This document shows positions 10,340 through 21,848 of a stretch of DNA of 64,000 nucleotides, in pieces (position 1 is the first letter of the stretch; each line of letters begins with the position of its first letter). Under the pieces are notes generated by a model, which was given only the letters and a program-made list of their open reading frames with translations, was not told the DNA's origin and ran no database searches. Source of the stretch: Ryuthela nishihirai (taxonomy: Eukaryota > Arthropoda > Arachnida > Araneae > Heptathelidae); NCBI GenBank assembly GCA_038380435.1, contig JAWZYU010000008.1:75592020-75656019 (forward strand). The letters run 5' to 3'. Made by a program: the position numbers and the translations under genes.

Positions 10340-11345
10340 CATTCACAGCTCAATAACTTCGTCAATACTAGAGTTACCATACACCCTCCGAAAAAGGGAA
10401 ATATCCTCCTTTTTTATCTCGTCCTCCCAGAATTTTGTAAACACATGAAATGTCCTCTTTTTTTTTATAAACTCATAACATATTTTAAATTAAAATTAAG
10501 GCACTCTTATTTTGCAGTTTCCTTTTTAAAATTTCTTGAACTCATGATTAGAATGTGAACCGTAAAATATTATACTGTAAATGCAAATCGTGAATACTAA
10601 ATTAATTCTCTTAGTGTAAAAGTTATTATTTTTTCTAATCTAAAATAAAATAATACCCTCTCAAGCAGCTGCTTGCCACAGAGGTCTGAAAGGAGCCTGT
10701 CAGTTTATATGCCATAATAGTAGGTCTGTGAGGATAGCAGGACCTCAGCAGAAAAATATCACGAACATCTATGCCTTACCCGGGGCTCGAACCCAGGTCC
10801 CTTACGTCAGTAGCCAAGCACGCTAACCACTCGGTCATTTACATGATTGAAAAAAATCCGCGCTTTAGAAAATTGCATAAAACTTTGCTTCCATCCACCA
10901 ATAGTTGGAGCTATGAAAGATGATAGCAGTTTTATTTCTTTATTTGCAACTTAAAAGGATAGCGAAGGGATTAAGAAACTACTCCTAGTTTGTACAAGCC
11001 TTCTCATACAAGACCCCGACAAAGACCGAAATCACTGCTACTCAGTTATAGTTAATAGAAACGCACAAAGTTGCCTTCTGCAACGGCAGATGGTTACTAA
11101 TCATTATGCAACTTAAGGCCAAATAACTCTTGATTGCTTATCAAATATGAATAAAAAATCGCACGTCATATATTTTAAAGTACATTTAATATGAATTTTT
11201 CTGATTGAACTTTAGGTCAATACTTGAAATAAAACTTAAAAAAAAAAACTTATTTTATTTCAGAAATTGAAAGGATTTACTCCTTTGTCCTCCATTTATA
11301 CCTTTTTTGCCTTCCTTTTAGAACACTGGTATCTGATAATGCTAG
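10340..11345 (+). repeat. Rpt-D copy 1, about 1 kb dispersed repeat
   Basis: Blocks of sequence match 36330-37475 in the same order and orientation: AAATGTCCTCTTTTTT, AACGGCAGAT, GATTGCTTATCA and GTCCTCCATTT. A SINE-B (10654-10838) interrupts this copy only. No long frame survives. Its nature is unknown. Confidence 0.65.
10654..10838 (-). mobile_element. SINE-B
   Basis: Read on minus: head GACCGAGTGGTTAGCG, B box GGGTTCGAGCCCC, the middle with CTATTATGGCATATAAACTGA, and 3' end CAAGCAGCTGCTTGAGAGGGTA. Inserted in Rpt-D. Confidence 0.85.
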
Positions 11346-11389
11346 TCAATACGATTTTCAATCAAAAATATGAGTAAAGATAAAAGATC

Positions 11390-11640
11390 TCAATCAAATC
11401 TCTCTATATCTCGATTTTGAACAATATTTTTTGAGTATTCGAAGAGTTATGCAAGCTGGAAATTGGAATTTTTGAATCGTGTTAAATATTCCAGCTTCCA
11501 CAATTCTTTGAATACTGAACAAATTTTGATTAAAATCGAGATTTAGATAGATTTGATTACGATCTTTAATTTATCCTTAGAAATATTTTTAATTGAAATT
11601 CGTATTGAAGAAGTTTATCCAGCTTAGAATGCGACTTTCT
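11390..11640 (+). repeat. Rpt-E unit
   Basis: The sequence around TTTGAATACTGAACAAAT, AATCGAGATTTAGATAGATTTGA, then GATCTTTAATTTATC recurs at 38930-39100, 57880-58060, 58310-58480 and 60950-61480. An inverted piece (CGAATACTCAAAAAATATTG) lies at 11412-11450. Family unknown. Confidence 0.6.
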
Positions 11641-11780
11641 ATTGCGGGAACACGGAGATGATGACGATGATCTGAGCGTCGATGTAATACTGAACAGAGT
11701 GATGTCAGTGTTGCCAGTTCTAATTGCAAAATTCGCATTTACTCCATTTAATATTCATGAAACTTTCACCTTTGCTAGCG

Positions 11781-12180
11781 TTTGGGTTGTTTTACCTCTG
11801 AGCGGCACTTTTTTGCACACCATGGGCTAAATGGCCAGGTCACATGGACCCCGAAGGCTCAGAGAAAGTTGGGGGAGGGGACCCACTGGAACAGCTGTTA
11901 GGACAAAAAGCTGTTAGGAGACAGATAGTAGCCTCCCGTCAAGGCCATCCAGAGTGTTCTTTAACGTGCACAAGGTATGACTCTCCCGCACACGGGACCA
12001 CGCTTAACGTCCCATCCGACGGACGGCGGCCTTTCCAAGCCCATCGGTGTCCCCTACTGACCGTGCGCAGGGCAGGGAATTTTGCGGAGATAAATCTCAA
12101 CGCTGACCCAGCTGGGACTCGAACTTGGGAACTACAGATTACGAGCCTGGCGCGCTACCGACTGAGCCACCCCCGCCCCC
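11781..12180 (-). mobile_element. SINE-A with small internal duplication
   Basis: CTTTGCTAGCG is duplicated at 11770-11780 and 12181-12191. Near 11895 the word AGCTGTTAGGA is repeated after a short spacer, about 15 bp extra compared with other copies. Otherwise full length. Confidence 0.9.
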
Positions 12181-12191
12181 CTTTGCTAGCG

Positions 12192-12594
12192 ACGACGCAG
12201 ATTGAACCTACTCAGTAAAGATATAGTTACTAATAATTTAATGGCAATTAAGAAAGCAATGTCTTTGAGCTGAGATTGTAACACAGTAAACACAATGTCT
12301 GTGCTGAGATTGAGACACAGTTCGTAAGGGTACTATTAACTGTCCTTAAAGTGGCTGGTTAATTTTGAAGTGATTTCAACATGAAAATTTGACGAATGTT
12401 AGAATCTTGTCCTTGAGTAGGTGCTCATGGCACGCAAGTTAACCGCACTTGGTTATGATATTGCACAGAATGCAATTTGTTAATTTTCTTAATTCATTTT
12501 AAAAAAACATTTTAAATGCGTAATTCTTTTGGCAAAACATAAAACTTGCAGCAAAATCCTGTGGGAATTGTAGTGTCTTAAAGGCAGCTCAAGG
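12192..12594. other. Intergenic, nothing recognised
   Basis: AT-rich; contains a short local repeat of CACAGTAAACACAATGTCT-like words. No gene seen. Confidence 0.45.
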
Positions 12595-13400
12595 TTTTTG
12601 CGAGAAATAGCTAGAAGAATGCATATCGCCTCTGGTGAATATGGGAATCTCGTTTTTAAAGATAATGAAGATTTTCGTTTATCTATTTTTTCACTCCTTA
12701 AAAATTTTATACGAAAATAAATAAAAATAATAAAAAAATATTCCTACAAGGGCCGTAAAAAGTAGAAAATAAACCTAAAGCATATCGATGGTGCAATCCG
12801 TCACTGAGTTCGCATTCACTTCAAAGGTATATTAGGGTGCCGATAATCTTGTCGAGTAGGTAAATTAGCAACTTATCTTAGGGGCGGGGGTGGCTCAGTC
12901 GGTAGCGCACCAGGCTCGTAATCTGTAGTTCCCAGGTTCGAGTCCCAGCTGGGTCAGCGTTGAGATTTATCTCCGCAAAATTCCCCGCCCTGCCCACGGT
13001 CAGTAGGGGACACCGATGGGCTTGGAAAGGCCGCCGTCCGTCGGATGGGACGTTAAGCCGTGGCCCCGTGTGCGGGAGAGCCATACCCTGTGCACGTTAA
13101 AGAACACGCTGATTGGCCTTGACGGGAGGCTACCATCTGTCTCCTAACAGCGGTTCCAGCGGGTCCCCTCCCGCAACCTTCTCTGAGCCTTCGGGGTCCA
13201 TGTGACCTGGCCATTTAGCCCATGGTGTGCAAAAAAGTGCCGCTCAGAGGTAACCCAACCCAACGCAACTTATCTTCCTTGGAAGTGAATACGAACTCGG
13301 TGACTGATTGCACCATCAATATGCTTTAGATTTATTTTCTACTTTTTAGAACCCTTATAGGGAGATAGAAAAAATACCTATAAATAAATTAAAAAATATC
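12595..13400. repeat. Rpt-I fragment and an inverted repeat split by SINE-A
   Basis: 12600-12700 (GGGAATCTCGTTTT, then TTTCGTTTATCT) recurs at 16670-16750 and, reversed, at 25130-25200. The arms 12745-12828 and 13276-13362 are reverse complements of each other over about 85 bp (AAAGCATATCGATGGTGCAA against TTGCACCATCAATATGCTTT). Without the SINE they would be separated by only about 60 bp. Confidence 0.65.
12880..13264 (+). mobile_element. SINE-A, full length
   Basis: GCAACTTATCTT is duplicated at 12868-12879 and 13265-13276. It runs from GGGGCGGGGGTGGCTCAGTC to the tail GTAACCCAACCCAAC, with few changes from the other copies. Confidence 0.9.
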
Positions 13401-13404
13401 TTTG

Positions 13405-13930
13405 TCAATAAAAACACCAACCGTCAAAATCTTTCATTTGATATATGACTCATAAGCATCGAACACATTTTTCTTCCCTTTTGGAGTCGTGCTTGAGGTA
13501 GTCCATGGCAATGGAGACTTCCAAGTTTTAACTTGAGATATGACTCTTTAAAGTCTAACCCCACGAAAATCCGCCGTCTCATTTATCAGAGGGGAATAGT
13601 GGGAACAAATTTCGAAATAGTTTACGACGGTCAATATATGAGCTTTTATTTGTCATATAATTCGTAACTGTAGAGAGATATAATAGAACGGAAGATATAG
13701 TAGAACCACTTTCACATTTCCCGCTTTTAGGGGGGAAAGAAACCATGGGGGTCAATTTATAATAGCCTGTAAGAGTCCCCGCATCACAAGCTTTCATTCG
13801 ACACATAATATCATTAAGTTTGTCCATCGCGTTCGAATGATATGGTGGAACAACTGTTTTGACAAATTCACAAACCAACAAATATCAAGAGAAAAGCAAT
13901 AGGAAGATTGATAATAATGGATTATGGGGA
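13405..13930 (+). repeat. Rpt-C copy
   Basis: The string around AGGGGGGAAAGAAACCATGG, then TCACAAGCTTTCATT, ATCATTAAGTTTGTCCATCG and CAACTGTTTTGACAAA recurs at 19690-20135 and 54560-54770. Unknown dispersed family, probably a degraded transposable element. Confidence 0.6.
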
Positions 13931-13965
13931 AAATAAAAACAGCAGTATTTTATTAGTATTTAGCC

Positions 13966-14157
13966 GTCCCATGGCCGAGTGGTTAGCACGCTTGGCTACT
14001 GATCTAAGGGACCTGGGCTCGAGCCCCGGGTAAGGCATGGCTGTTTGTGTCGTTTTTCTGCTGAGGGCCTGCCATCCTCTCAGACCTTCTACTATGGCAT
14101 ATAAACTGACAGGCTCCTGTCAGACCTCTGTGGCAAGCAGCTGCTTGAGGGGGTATA
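13966..14157 (+). mobile_element. SINE-B, full length
   Basis: It starts GTCCCATGGCCGAGTGGTTA, has B box GGGCTCGAGCCCC and ends CAGCTGCTTGAGGGGGTATA. It is one of the best-preserved SINE-B copies in the window. Confidence 0.9.
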
Positions 14158-14194
14158 TATAGTATGTATGAAAAGTAAGTTCCTTTATAGTTTA

Positions 14195-14735
14195 ATTTTA
14201 AAAAGATTGTTTTTTCTCACACCCCTCTAAGAAAAGGGGGCAGATTGCTGTCGTCAGTGGAATATCTCTTGACCTTCTACCAACGAAATTTCTACCACAA
14301 AGATCAATTGCAATATTTGTTAAAAGTTTTACCTTTTCCATATTTAGTGACTTCTAACTATATAATATTGAAACTTCCCAAGGATTTGAAAAATGCGAAT
14401 TATATTTCATTACTACTAATCCAACTATAAAACAGTTTTCAAATTATCTCTTAAAACCAATTGCGTTTCCCATCACACTGACTGGGTCCAAGGGGTCAAC
14501 TCTTTGCTGCCAATGAAAACTTCATGACCTTCACATCACACTACCAAAGTTTTAAATTTCTGGCATAAATAATACGCAATATTCAATTAAAATTTTGGAA
14601 TTTTAAACTGTTTTTCATCGCTAGAGGGCGCAATTAATAGCTTTTGGGAGATTCGGAGTAACTTGTAATATTTCATCCATACTTACTCAACCTAAAAATA
14701 ATTTTTAATTTATCTCTAAAAAAGGGTTAGACTAT
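14195..14735 (+). repeat. Rpt-H array (plus orientation)
   Basis: Units with GGGTCCAAGGGGTCAACTC, CCAATGAAAACTTCATGACC, CATCGCTAGAGGGCGCAATT and GCTTTTGGGAGATTCGGA also occur at 18420-18990 and, inverted, at 22925-25060. Two diverged units are visible here. Confidence 0.6.
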
Positions 14736-15606
14736 TGTTTAAAGTATTTTTTTTTACTTTTCCAATGCGACGATATATTATTATATATTATTATATAGCG
14801 ACGATAGGGTTGGGAGAAAATAACTATGCCATACTTAAAGGGAATAAATTTTTATTGCGCTTCAGACTAACTACCAAATGAATGTTGAAGAAGAAATAAT
14901 AATATTTAACAATAAAAATAAGGCTTGTAATATCAACACTGACTAGTCCTACGAATGATTTTCGTTAATTTTAAAACTTTCAAGGAGTTAAACATGAAAA
15001 TCTTGTAAACTTCTTTATATAAAACTAACTTCGAACTTCTGAAGTGTTCATATTGCACGCCACATTGCGTTCAGCTGAGAGCAGCAATTTCGAAAATTGT
15101 GAAGATTAAATATGCAGATCTGGCATTACTATGTTGCGTACGAGCTAAAAGGTAAACGAAACGTTCATGCGCAACATAATCCCTTTATGCTCCTCCTCTA
15201 CCTGTGAAGATATTTTTGTGTTTATAAGGGTCGTTCGTATTCAAAATGAGCATGTCGGAAGCCAATCTGTTCAAATTCGCCATGCTTATTAAGAAATCTG
15301 TACGAACACGAAATTGATAAGATATCCTCTTCCCTAGAGGGACTTGGCTGTTGCATGAAGAAGTTTTACCTCTGAAAATGCAAACTCTTCGCGGTCTTTT
15401 ACCATCATGTACTTTTCTTTTATGAAGTTGCATAGATATCTAAAGGTCAGTGGTTTTTAAAGTTCTGTGACTGCAGACACCCATTTTTTAGTCGGCGGAC
15501 CTATAATTTCAGTGGTAAACAAATGCCCATGGATATTGATATTTTTTATGTTTAGATATCCCTAAGTGTTATTGTTTAAATTGAATACATACAAATATTA
15601 AATCTT
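14736..15606. other. Intergenic, nothing clearly recognised
   Basis: AT-rich. An 82-codon minus-strand frame at 15433-15185 has no recognisable motif. At 15447 CAGTGGTTTTTAAAG resembles a hAT terminus, but no partner was found. Confidence 0.4.
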
Positions 15607-15975
15607 TGGTTACTATCCAAAATAGAGTGATTAGATGTCTACTTTGCAAGCTTCTAGATGTGTATTAAGATAAAGAAAAATATGACAGTATTAAATGTCT
15701 TTATAATGATCTACAAATGTTACCATTACGGAAAATTTATGTTCATAATATAATTTTATATCTAAAAAACATTATAGAGAAAGTGACATTAAAAAAGTAA
15801 TACAGAATACCAGAACAAGTGCACATATTAATTTTATTGTACCACTTCCGAAGAAAACCATTATGCAAAAATATTATATTTTTTGGCGCCAAAAATATTC
15901 AACAGATTACCTGAAATTATAAAAGATGAGCAAAATTTTCATACGTTTTCTCGGAAACTAAGACTGGATTTGTGA
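15607..15975 (+). pseudogene. LINE reverse-transcriptase C-terminal fragment (CR1/L2/Jockey-like)
   Basis: The translation reads TIQNRVIRCL, then YDSIKCLYNDLQMLPLRKIY, NTRTSAHINFIVPLPKK and, after a one-base shift near 15893, PKIFNRLPEIIKDEQNF followed by a stop at 15973-15975. This order is typical of the C-terminal tail of non-LTR retrotransposon ORF2 downstream of the RT fingers and thumb. It contains one stop and one frameshift. It is clearly different from the RTE-like LINE elsewhere in the window. Confidence 0.65.
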
Positions 15976-16170
15976 TATCGAAGATATAGAAAAATTGCTT
16001 TAAGGTTGGAGGGACTGCCCCTATATTCAAATTGTTAAATTCTTTTCATTCGTCCTTTTGTTTTGCTCTTCGGGATGTTAAAATTTTGAATCAAAAATTG
16101 GTGTATTTACAGTTTATTTACTGATTTTGTTATTATATTGTTGATGTGAGCATGACAGAAAGTATTAATA

Positions 16171-16380
16171 AATAAAAAAAAATAAATACCCCCTCAAGCA
16201 GCTGCTTGACACAGAGGTCTGACAGGAGCCTGTCAGTTTATATGCCATAGTAGAAGATCTGAGAGGATGGCAGGACCTCAGCAGATAAACGTCACATACA
16301 TCCATGCCTTACCCGGGGCTCGAACCCAGGTCCCTTAGATCAGTAGCCAAGCGCGCTAACCACTCGGCCATGGGACGGCT
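16171..16380 (-). mobile_element. SINE-B, full length
   Basis: AAAGTATTAATA is duplicated exactly at 16159-16170 and 16381-16392. Read on minus it runs from CCGTCCCATGGCCGAG to GAGGGGGTATTTATTTTT. The duplication sets both ends. Confidence 0.92.
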
Positions 16381-16659
16381 AAAGTATTAATATCGTAATA
16401 TATTTAAAATGTTGTTCTTTAATGTTTATATATGGTTTTTTTTAACTTCATACTCCACGTACGAGTCTTTGAACTCTTTTGTGGTGTGGTAAATTTCCCA
16501 AATTATTGTAAATAATTGTACTGTATCATAAATAATATAAATGGAAATAAAGGCTACTACTACATTGAAATATAAGTATTGTACAGATTCGCGGATAACG
16601 GTTTATGAACAGTTCCTTTAATAGTAAATCAATGTGTATATTTCTGATGCACTCAAATC

Positions 16660-17460
16660 GTTAGTCGCCTCAGGAGCATATGGGAATCTTGTTTTCAAAG
16701 GGAATGAAGCGTTTCGTTTACTTGCGTTTCCTCTCTTTTAAAGTTTCAGTTCGAGTTCATGGGTGCAATGGATGATGGGGAATATTCCAATAATAGTATT
16801 TTATTAGTAACTAGCTGAACATACCCGGCGCTGCCCGGGTGTAACTTTTAATATGTATATTCTTATTTTCACTGCACTAAAGGTAAATTTTTTAAGTACT
16901 TTAGCACAGTTTTTCAACAGGAAGAAATTTGCCCGGTGTTAACTTGGATAGCTGTTGACGTCACGAGCTCTCTAATAGCCCGAGTAAATTTTCTGCGTAA
17001 AAAAAAATTTCCCGAAAAAAGGTTCTGCGTAAGCTATCGAGTTTTTTTATTTCCGTTACCACAGATTTTACCGCTCTGTGGCTCCCGTGATATTCGTCCG
17101 CGGTCCAAATTTCCTGCACAGCGTCCCCCGTGATTGGTTTAAAAATCAGGTTCCCACTTGGCCAATGGCTCCGTTTCTATACAAATTGTGACAGATCGTG
17201 TCTCACTTTTAATCTGCATATTCTGTTGTTTCCTGCACTAATGGTTAGTTTGCGACCCGACATTTTATCCCAGTTTGAACACGAATTTCTCGGTGTTGCA
17301 AAAGTCATTGCTTACATGGCGCGCTCTCTCTCAGAGCCCGTGGCAAACGAACGAGATATTTATTTAGTCAGATTTTGGCATTCTGTAATTTCCGGCGTAC
17401 TTTACTGAAAGGTCCCAAATTTCGTAGGCAGGTTCCCCTGCCTGACCCCATGTTTAGTTA
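16660..17460. repeat. Rpt-I fragment and a CCCGGCGCTGCCCGGG-containing element
   Basis: 16670-16750 matches Rpt-I. At 16809 CTAGCTGAACATACCCGGCG, ending in an inverted CCCGGG motif, resembles a sequence common at transposon or repeat edges in arthropod genomes. The following 600 bp are GC-richer, with short frames of no recognisable content. The edges are uncertain. Confidence 0.4.
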
Positions 17461-17809
17461 GAAAATAAAGTCCCTAGCTGCAATGGAACGCCTAAATAAT
17501 GCCTTTGGAAATGTGGGGAATCTGGCAACGGCATCAGGTTTGCAGCGAAGATTTAAATGCTATTTTAACTCTTTACTTTCACAGTTAGGGAGCAGTAAAT
17601 GGGAACAATAGATTTGACAGCGATTATTGTTTCCCGTAGGAATATCATGGTAAATATTTTTGATTCTAGCAAGCTCCCCTTTTGGACTTTCGACGTGAAA
17701 TTTGGCACTGCAATCCGGACCACAACCTGAAATATTCTCTGAAATTTTGGAGCGTGTACGTTGATTTCCCGATGAGTTATGGCTGCCACAGACATCTTCT
17801 TTTATTATA

Positions 17810-18380
17810 CAGGGTGATTGTAAACTCAACAAAAAAAGGGGGTGATAGTACATATCAAGACGAGCAATTTTTGCAATGGAACCTAGGGTCGCATTCCACT
17901 CCTTCCGTCAGAAAAGAGTACTTTCGAAAAACTCCACGCTTGCACAAGTATTTACAACCGGTGCATGAAAATCACAATACGACGATTCGGAAATCTCTCA
18001 CGGTACAATCTTTGTGCTTCACGTCCATTACCACCTGCTTGGCCGTACATCAGATGCATATCCGCCAATTCCTCGTATGTGTAGTCTTCCATGTCCTTCA
18101 CGAATACGTCACTTATCATGTGACGTTATCACGGTAATGTCGATGAACGGGTTCGGATAGTTTTAAATGTTTGTTTTTAATCGCCTACGCACTTTCTCAG
18201 CGCACCTGATTTGCATCTTGTGATTTTTATGCACCGGTTGTGCATGCGTGGCGTTTTTCGAAAGTACTCTTTTCTGGCGGAAGGAGTGGAATGCGACCCT
18301 AGGTTCCATTGCAAAAATTGTGCATCTTGATGTGCACTATCACCCCTCTTTTTTTGTTGAAAGAGTTTACAATCACCCTG
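17810..18380. mobile_element. MITE with ~165-bp inverted ends, DUF4817 transposon derivative
   Basis: TA stands at 17808-17809 and 18381-18382. The ends begin CAGGGTGATTGTAAACTC and the two arms agree over about 165 bp. The left arm has about 10 extra bases in the CACAAGTATTTACAACC stretch. Between the arms, read on minus from Met at 18092-18090, the peptide contains EELADMHLMYG, the start of DUF4817-type transposases, cut off after about 24 codons. Confidence 0.85.
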
Positions 18381-18419
18381 TACAGAAGATTATACGTACA
18401 ACATAAAAAACATTTATCT

Positions 18420-18995
18420 TTATTTCTAAAATTTAAAAAAATGGCTTTTTTCATCACACCCCTCTGGGAAAAGGGGGCAGATTGTTGCTGTCAGTGGAAT
18501 ATCTATTGACACTCTACCAGAGAAATTTCGAATTTCTACCATACACAGATCGCTTGCAATATTCGTTAAATGTTTTGCAGTCTCAATATTTAGTGACCTA
18601 TAACGATGTAAATTAAAACTACCTAAGTATTCGAAACATTACTTAAAGTTAATACCGATCCAACTAAAAAAAAAGAGCTTTCCAATTGTCTCTTAAAACA
18701 GCGTTTCCCACCTCCCGGGGTCTAAGGAGTCAAATCATTGTTGCCAATGAAAACTCCATGACTCTCACATTTGACCACCAATATTTAGAATTTCTAGCAA
18801 AATATATCGTTTGTAATATTCGTCGAAAAGTTTTCAATTTTTCATCTTTTCTACCGTTAGAGAGCGCAATTACAGCTTTTGGGAGATTCGGAAAATGAAA
18901 ATCTTAATATTTCATCAATATCTCTCCAACATGAAAATAATTTTTTATTTATATATATAAAGAAAAAAGTTTGATGTCTATAGACGGGCAGACAG
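18420..18995 (+). repeat. Rpt-H array (plus orientation)
   Basis: Same units as 14195-14735 (CACACCCCTCTGGGAAAAGG, TCTAAGGAGTCAA, TTAGAGAGCGCAATTACAGC). It ends with GACGGGCAGACAGACGACAA, whose reverse complement opens the inverted array at 22940. Confidence 0.6.
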
Positions 18996-19315
18996 ACGAC
19001 AAAGTGAAACCATTATCTCGTGTTTTTGAAAACTATTGCAAGATTACTTCTTCAACAGAAATTGCGACAGAAATCAACAGGTTTCGCAAGAGCTCCTTCC
19101 CGTACGTTGTGCCCTAAGCCTTCCCCATATTAATGTTTTAACTTCGGCGAGCACGTAAATCCTATCGACCACATGAAACATCATCCCAGCAATGCAATCT
19201 CCAATTACAATAATTTTTTTCATAATTAGACGAAAATTATTAGGAAATATTTTTTTCACACAATTTCACATATGCGCAAAGTGTAGATACTTCTCCATGT
19301 AGAAGCGAATAGTAA
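18996..19315. other. Intergenic, nothing recognised
   Basis: No frame, RNA or shared repeat that I can support. Confidence 0.4.
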
Positions 19316-19689
19316 GGTTGGGTTGGTTTACCTCTGACCGGCACTTTTTTTGCATACAATGGACTAAACGGCTAGGTCACAAGGACCCTGAGAACTTAGA
19401 GAAGGTTTGGGGGAAGGGACCCACTGGACAGCTGTTAGGAGACAGATGGTAACCTCCCGTCAAGACCATCCAGGTGTTCTAAAATATATGCAGAGCTACA
19501 TCTTAACGTCCCATCTGACGGACGGCGGTCTTTCCAAGCCCATCGGTGTTCCCTACTGCCCGAGAGCAGGGGGGGGGGGGGGTTGCGGAAATAAATCTCA
19601 ATGCTGCTGGCCCAAGTGCGACTCAAACCTTGGAACTGTAGATTATGTGCCTGGCGCGCTACTCACTGAGCCAAACCCCCTCCCCCTTA
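19316..19689 (-). mobile_element. SINE-A, diverged
   Basis: The tail, body and head are recognisable but many bases differ. A long G run at 19569-19582 replaces the usual GGGCGGGG. Confidence 0.8.
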
Positions 19690-20135
19690 TTTAAGGAGAA
19701 AGAAAACACGGCTGATAAATCTTAGCCTATGACACTCCCGCATCACAAGCTTTTATTTGAAACATAAATCATTAAGTTTGTTCGCTGCTTTCAAAAGATA
19801 TGGTGGAACCAGGGCCAACCTTATGCCGATTGGGTCAATGGCAAATCCCTTTCAGGGAGCCACCACAAAGGGAGAAATTTTTCATTCTAAAAAGGAAATT
19901 GTCTTATTTCGGAGAACTACATATTTTAGAGTTAGCAACATTGTGTGCAGTGAAATTTTTTAGCAGTTTAGTTTAGTTTAATTGTTGTTTGTCTGTAAAC
20001 ATATGGGCCCCGCATTTACTAAGGCCGGGACTAGGTGGAACAACCGTTTTGACAAACACATAAACTGACAAACCGACAAATAACGAGCGAGAAGCAATAG
20101 ATAGGCAAGATATTTATAACATCGTACAACTTACT
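19690..20135 (+). repeat. Rpt-C copy with internal foreign segment
   Basis: 19690-19810 and 20030-20135 together match the Rpt-C copy at 13720-13920 (ACACTCCCGCATCACAAGC; then AACCGTTTTGACAAAC). About 220 bp of unmatched DNA lies between them. Confidence 0.5.
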
Positions 20136-21118
20136 TGGTTGCAAGAATGAAAAGTTTCTCATGAAGGTCAGTTTAGATACCCCCAGAACATCTTTAATTG
20201 CATTATTTTTTAAATAAACGATTGCTTTACGCTTTAGATAAACAACTGAGTGAAAACAATATTGTTTCATGTAGTTACAAATGTTCTTTTATGACACATT
20301 ATTTACGAATATATAGAGTGCAAACTTATAGAGTTACAAATATACAAAGTCTAAGAAAGTAGCGGATCAATGCAGCTGCGTTGAGCACTGAAATCTTCTA
20401 GGCGAATCTTCTGAGTACTTCATGAAAGCTTATGGTTACATGGAGCTTATTGCAACGGGACTTGATTGCAGATATCGTTGTTATACCGAAAGAAAGCTTT
20501 CTCGATCTCCAGAGTTCATAAAAAGACGAGTGAGTAAGAGAAACGCAAAGATAATCGACATTTCGTCCACCCATTAAGTTCCAACCCAATTCACCCACTT
20601 TATTCTAATGTCTCGTACAGAGCTGTCTTCGTTCTTCCGATAACATGCCCCAAAATTACGCCAGCTTGGGTTCACTTGATTCCCCCTCGGGCGTAATGAA
20701 TGCTTTTTTTTCGTGTAGTGTCAGGAGTGGTATAAGGAGATCCATCGGACGGCAATCGCGAGTCTCCTGCGGAAGACACACAAGAGTGTTCTTAAACGTT
20801 CATATGATTTGACTCTCTTCTGCAACACATAACGATGGGGCTGACTCTGCAATCTCAGTAATGATCATGCTCTTGACTTTTCTCCTAAAAATAAAACTAG
20901 CTTCCTCTACTTATTTTGCCATTTACACGGTACATTCGAAACAGGGAAAGAATAATACAGAAGGTGGAGTTTAAAGTTTTTCTTAAAGGAAAAATAACAA
21001 AGAATTTTTTTTTTCTTTTCTGTAAGAAAATTTTCCATAATATTGCAATTTATGTATCAAAGTCTCAACGATCGTTTTCTTGCATTTAAACCACTGTAGA
21101 CAAGCCTTTCTCTCCATC
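20136..21118. other. Intergenic with one very old SINE-A trace
   Basis: 20750-20835 retains GAGTGTTCTTAAACG and GACTCTCTTCTGC in SINE-A order (minus) but is heavily mutated. The rest shows nothing I recognise. Confidence 0.4.
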
Positions 21119-21848
21119 GGATTTGGTTGTTTTAACTGTGGGCGGCACTTTCTTGCACACAACAGGCTAAATGGCCAGGTCAGGGTTGTGTTGTTTTACA
21201 TCTGAGAGGGAATTTTTTGCAAACCATGGAGTAAATGGCCAGGTCACAAGGACCCCGAAGGCTCAGAGAAGGTTGGGCGAGAGGACCCATTAGAACAACT
21301 GTTGGGAGACAGATGGTAGCTTCTCATCAAGGCCATAAGCATGTTCTTTAACGTGCACAGGGTATGCCTCTCTCGCACATGAGGCCACGACTTAACTTCC
21401 TATTCGACAGATCGCAGCCTTTCCAAACTCAGGATGGCGAGTTTTGCGGAGATAAACCTGAACGGTGACCCAGCTGGGAGTCGAACTTGTGAGAACTGCA
21501 GATTACGAGCCTCGCGCGCTATCGACTTAGCCACCTCTGCCAGGTCAGAAGGACCCTCGAAAATTCAGAGAAATTGCAGGAAGCGACTCATAGGAAAACT
21601 GTTAAAAGGCATATGGTAGCTTCCTATCAAGGATATCCATCATGTTCTTTAACGTGAACAAGGTATGGCTCTTCTGCACATAGGGCCACGGATTAATGTC
21701 CGTCCGATGGGCAGCAGCCTTCCAAGCCCATCGGTCTCCCCTACTGACTGAGGGCAGATTACGGGTTTAGCAGAGATAAAGCTCAAATCTGGCCCAGGTG
21801 GGAATCGAACCTGAGAATTATAGATTACGAGTCAGAGCCACCCCCGTC
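21119..21848 (-). mobile_element. Older SINE-A split by a second SINE-A
   Basis: The tail part 21119-21183 resumes at 21539 with GACCCTCGAAAATTCAGAG and continues to the head near 21848. GCCAGGTCAG is duplicated at 21174-21183 and 21539-21548. Confidence 0.8.
21184..21538 (-). mobile_element. SINE-A inserted in SINE-A
   Basis: Bracketed by the 10-bp duplication inside the older copy. It is itself diverged, with a deletion in the GCCCATCGGTGTCCCC region. Confidence 0.8.

Noticed and set aside
12880..12960. tRNA-like sequences at SINE-A and SINE-B heads (anticodon-like CGT in SINE-A) as functional tRNA genes
   Set aside because: Each is fused to a SINE body and the acceptor stem does not close. 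They are SINE promoters, so no tRNA genes are annotated.
15185..15433. Possible hAT/ZBED-type coding remnant on minus
   Set aside because: No motif could be named with confidence, and the nearby CAGTGG end has no partner.
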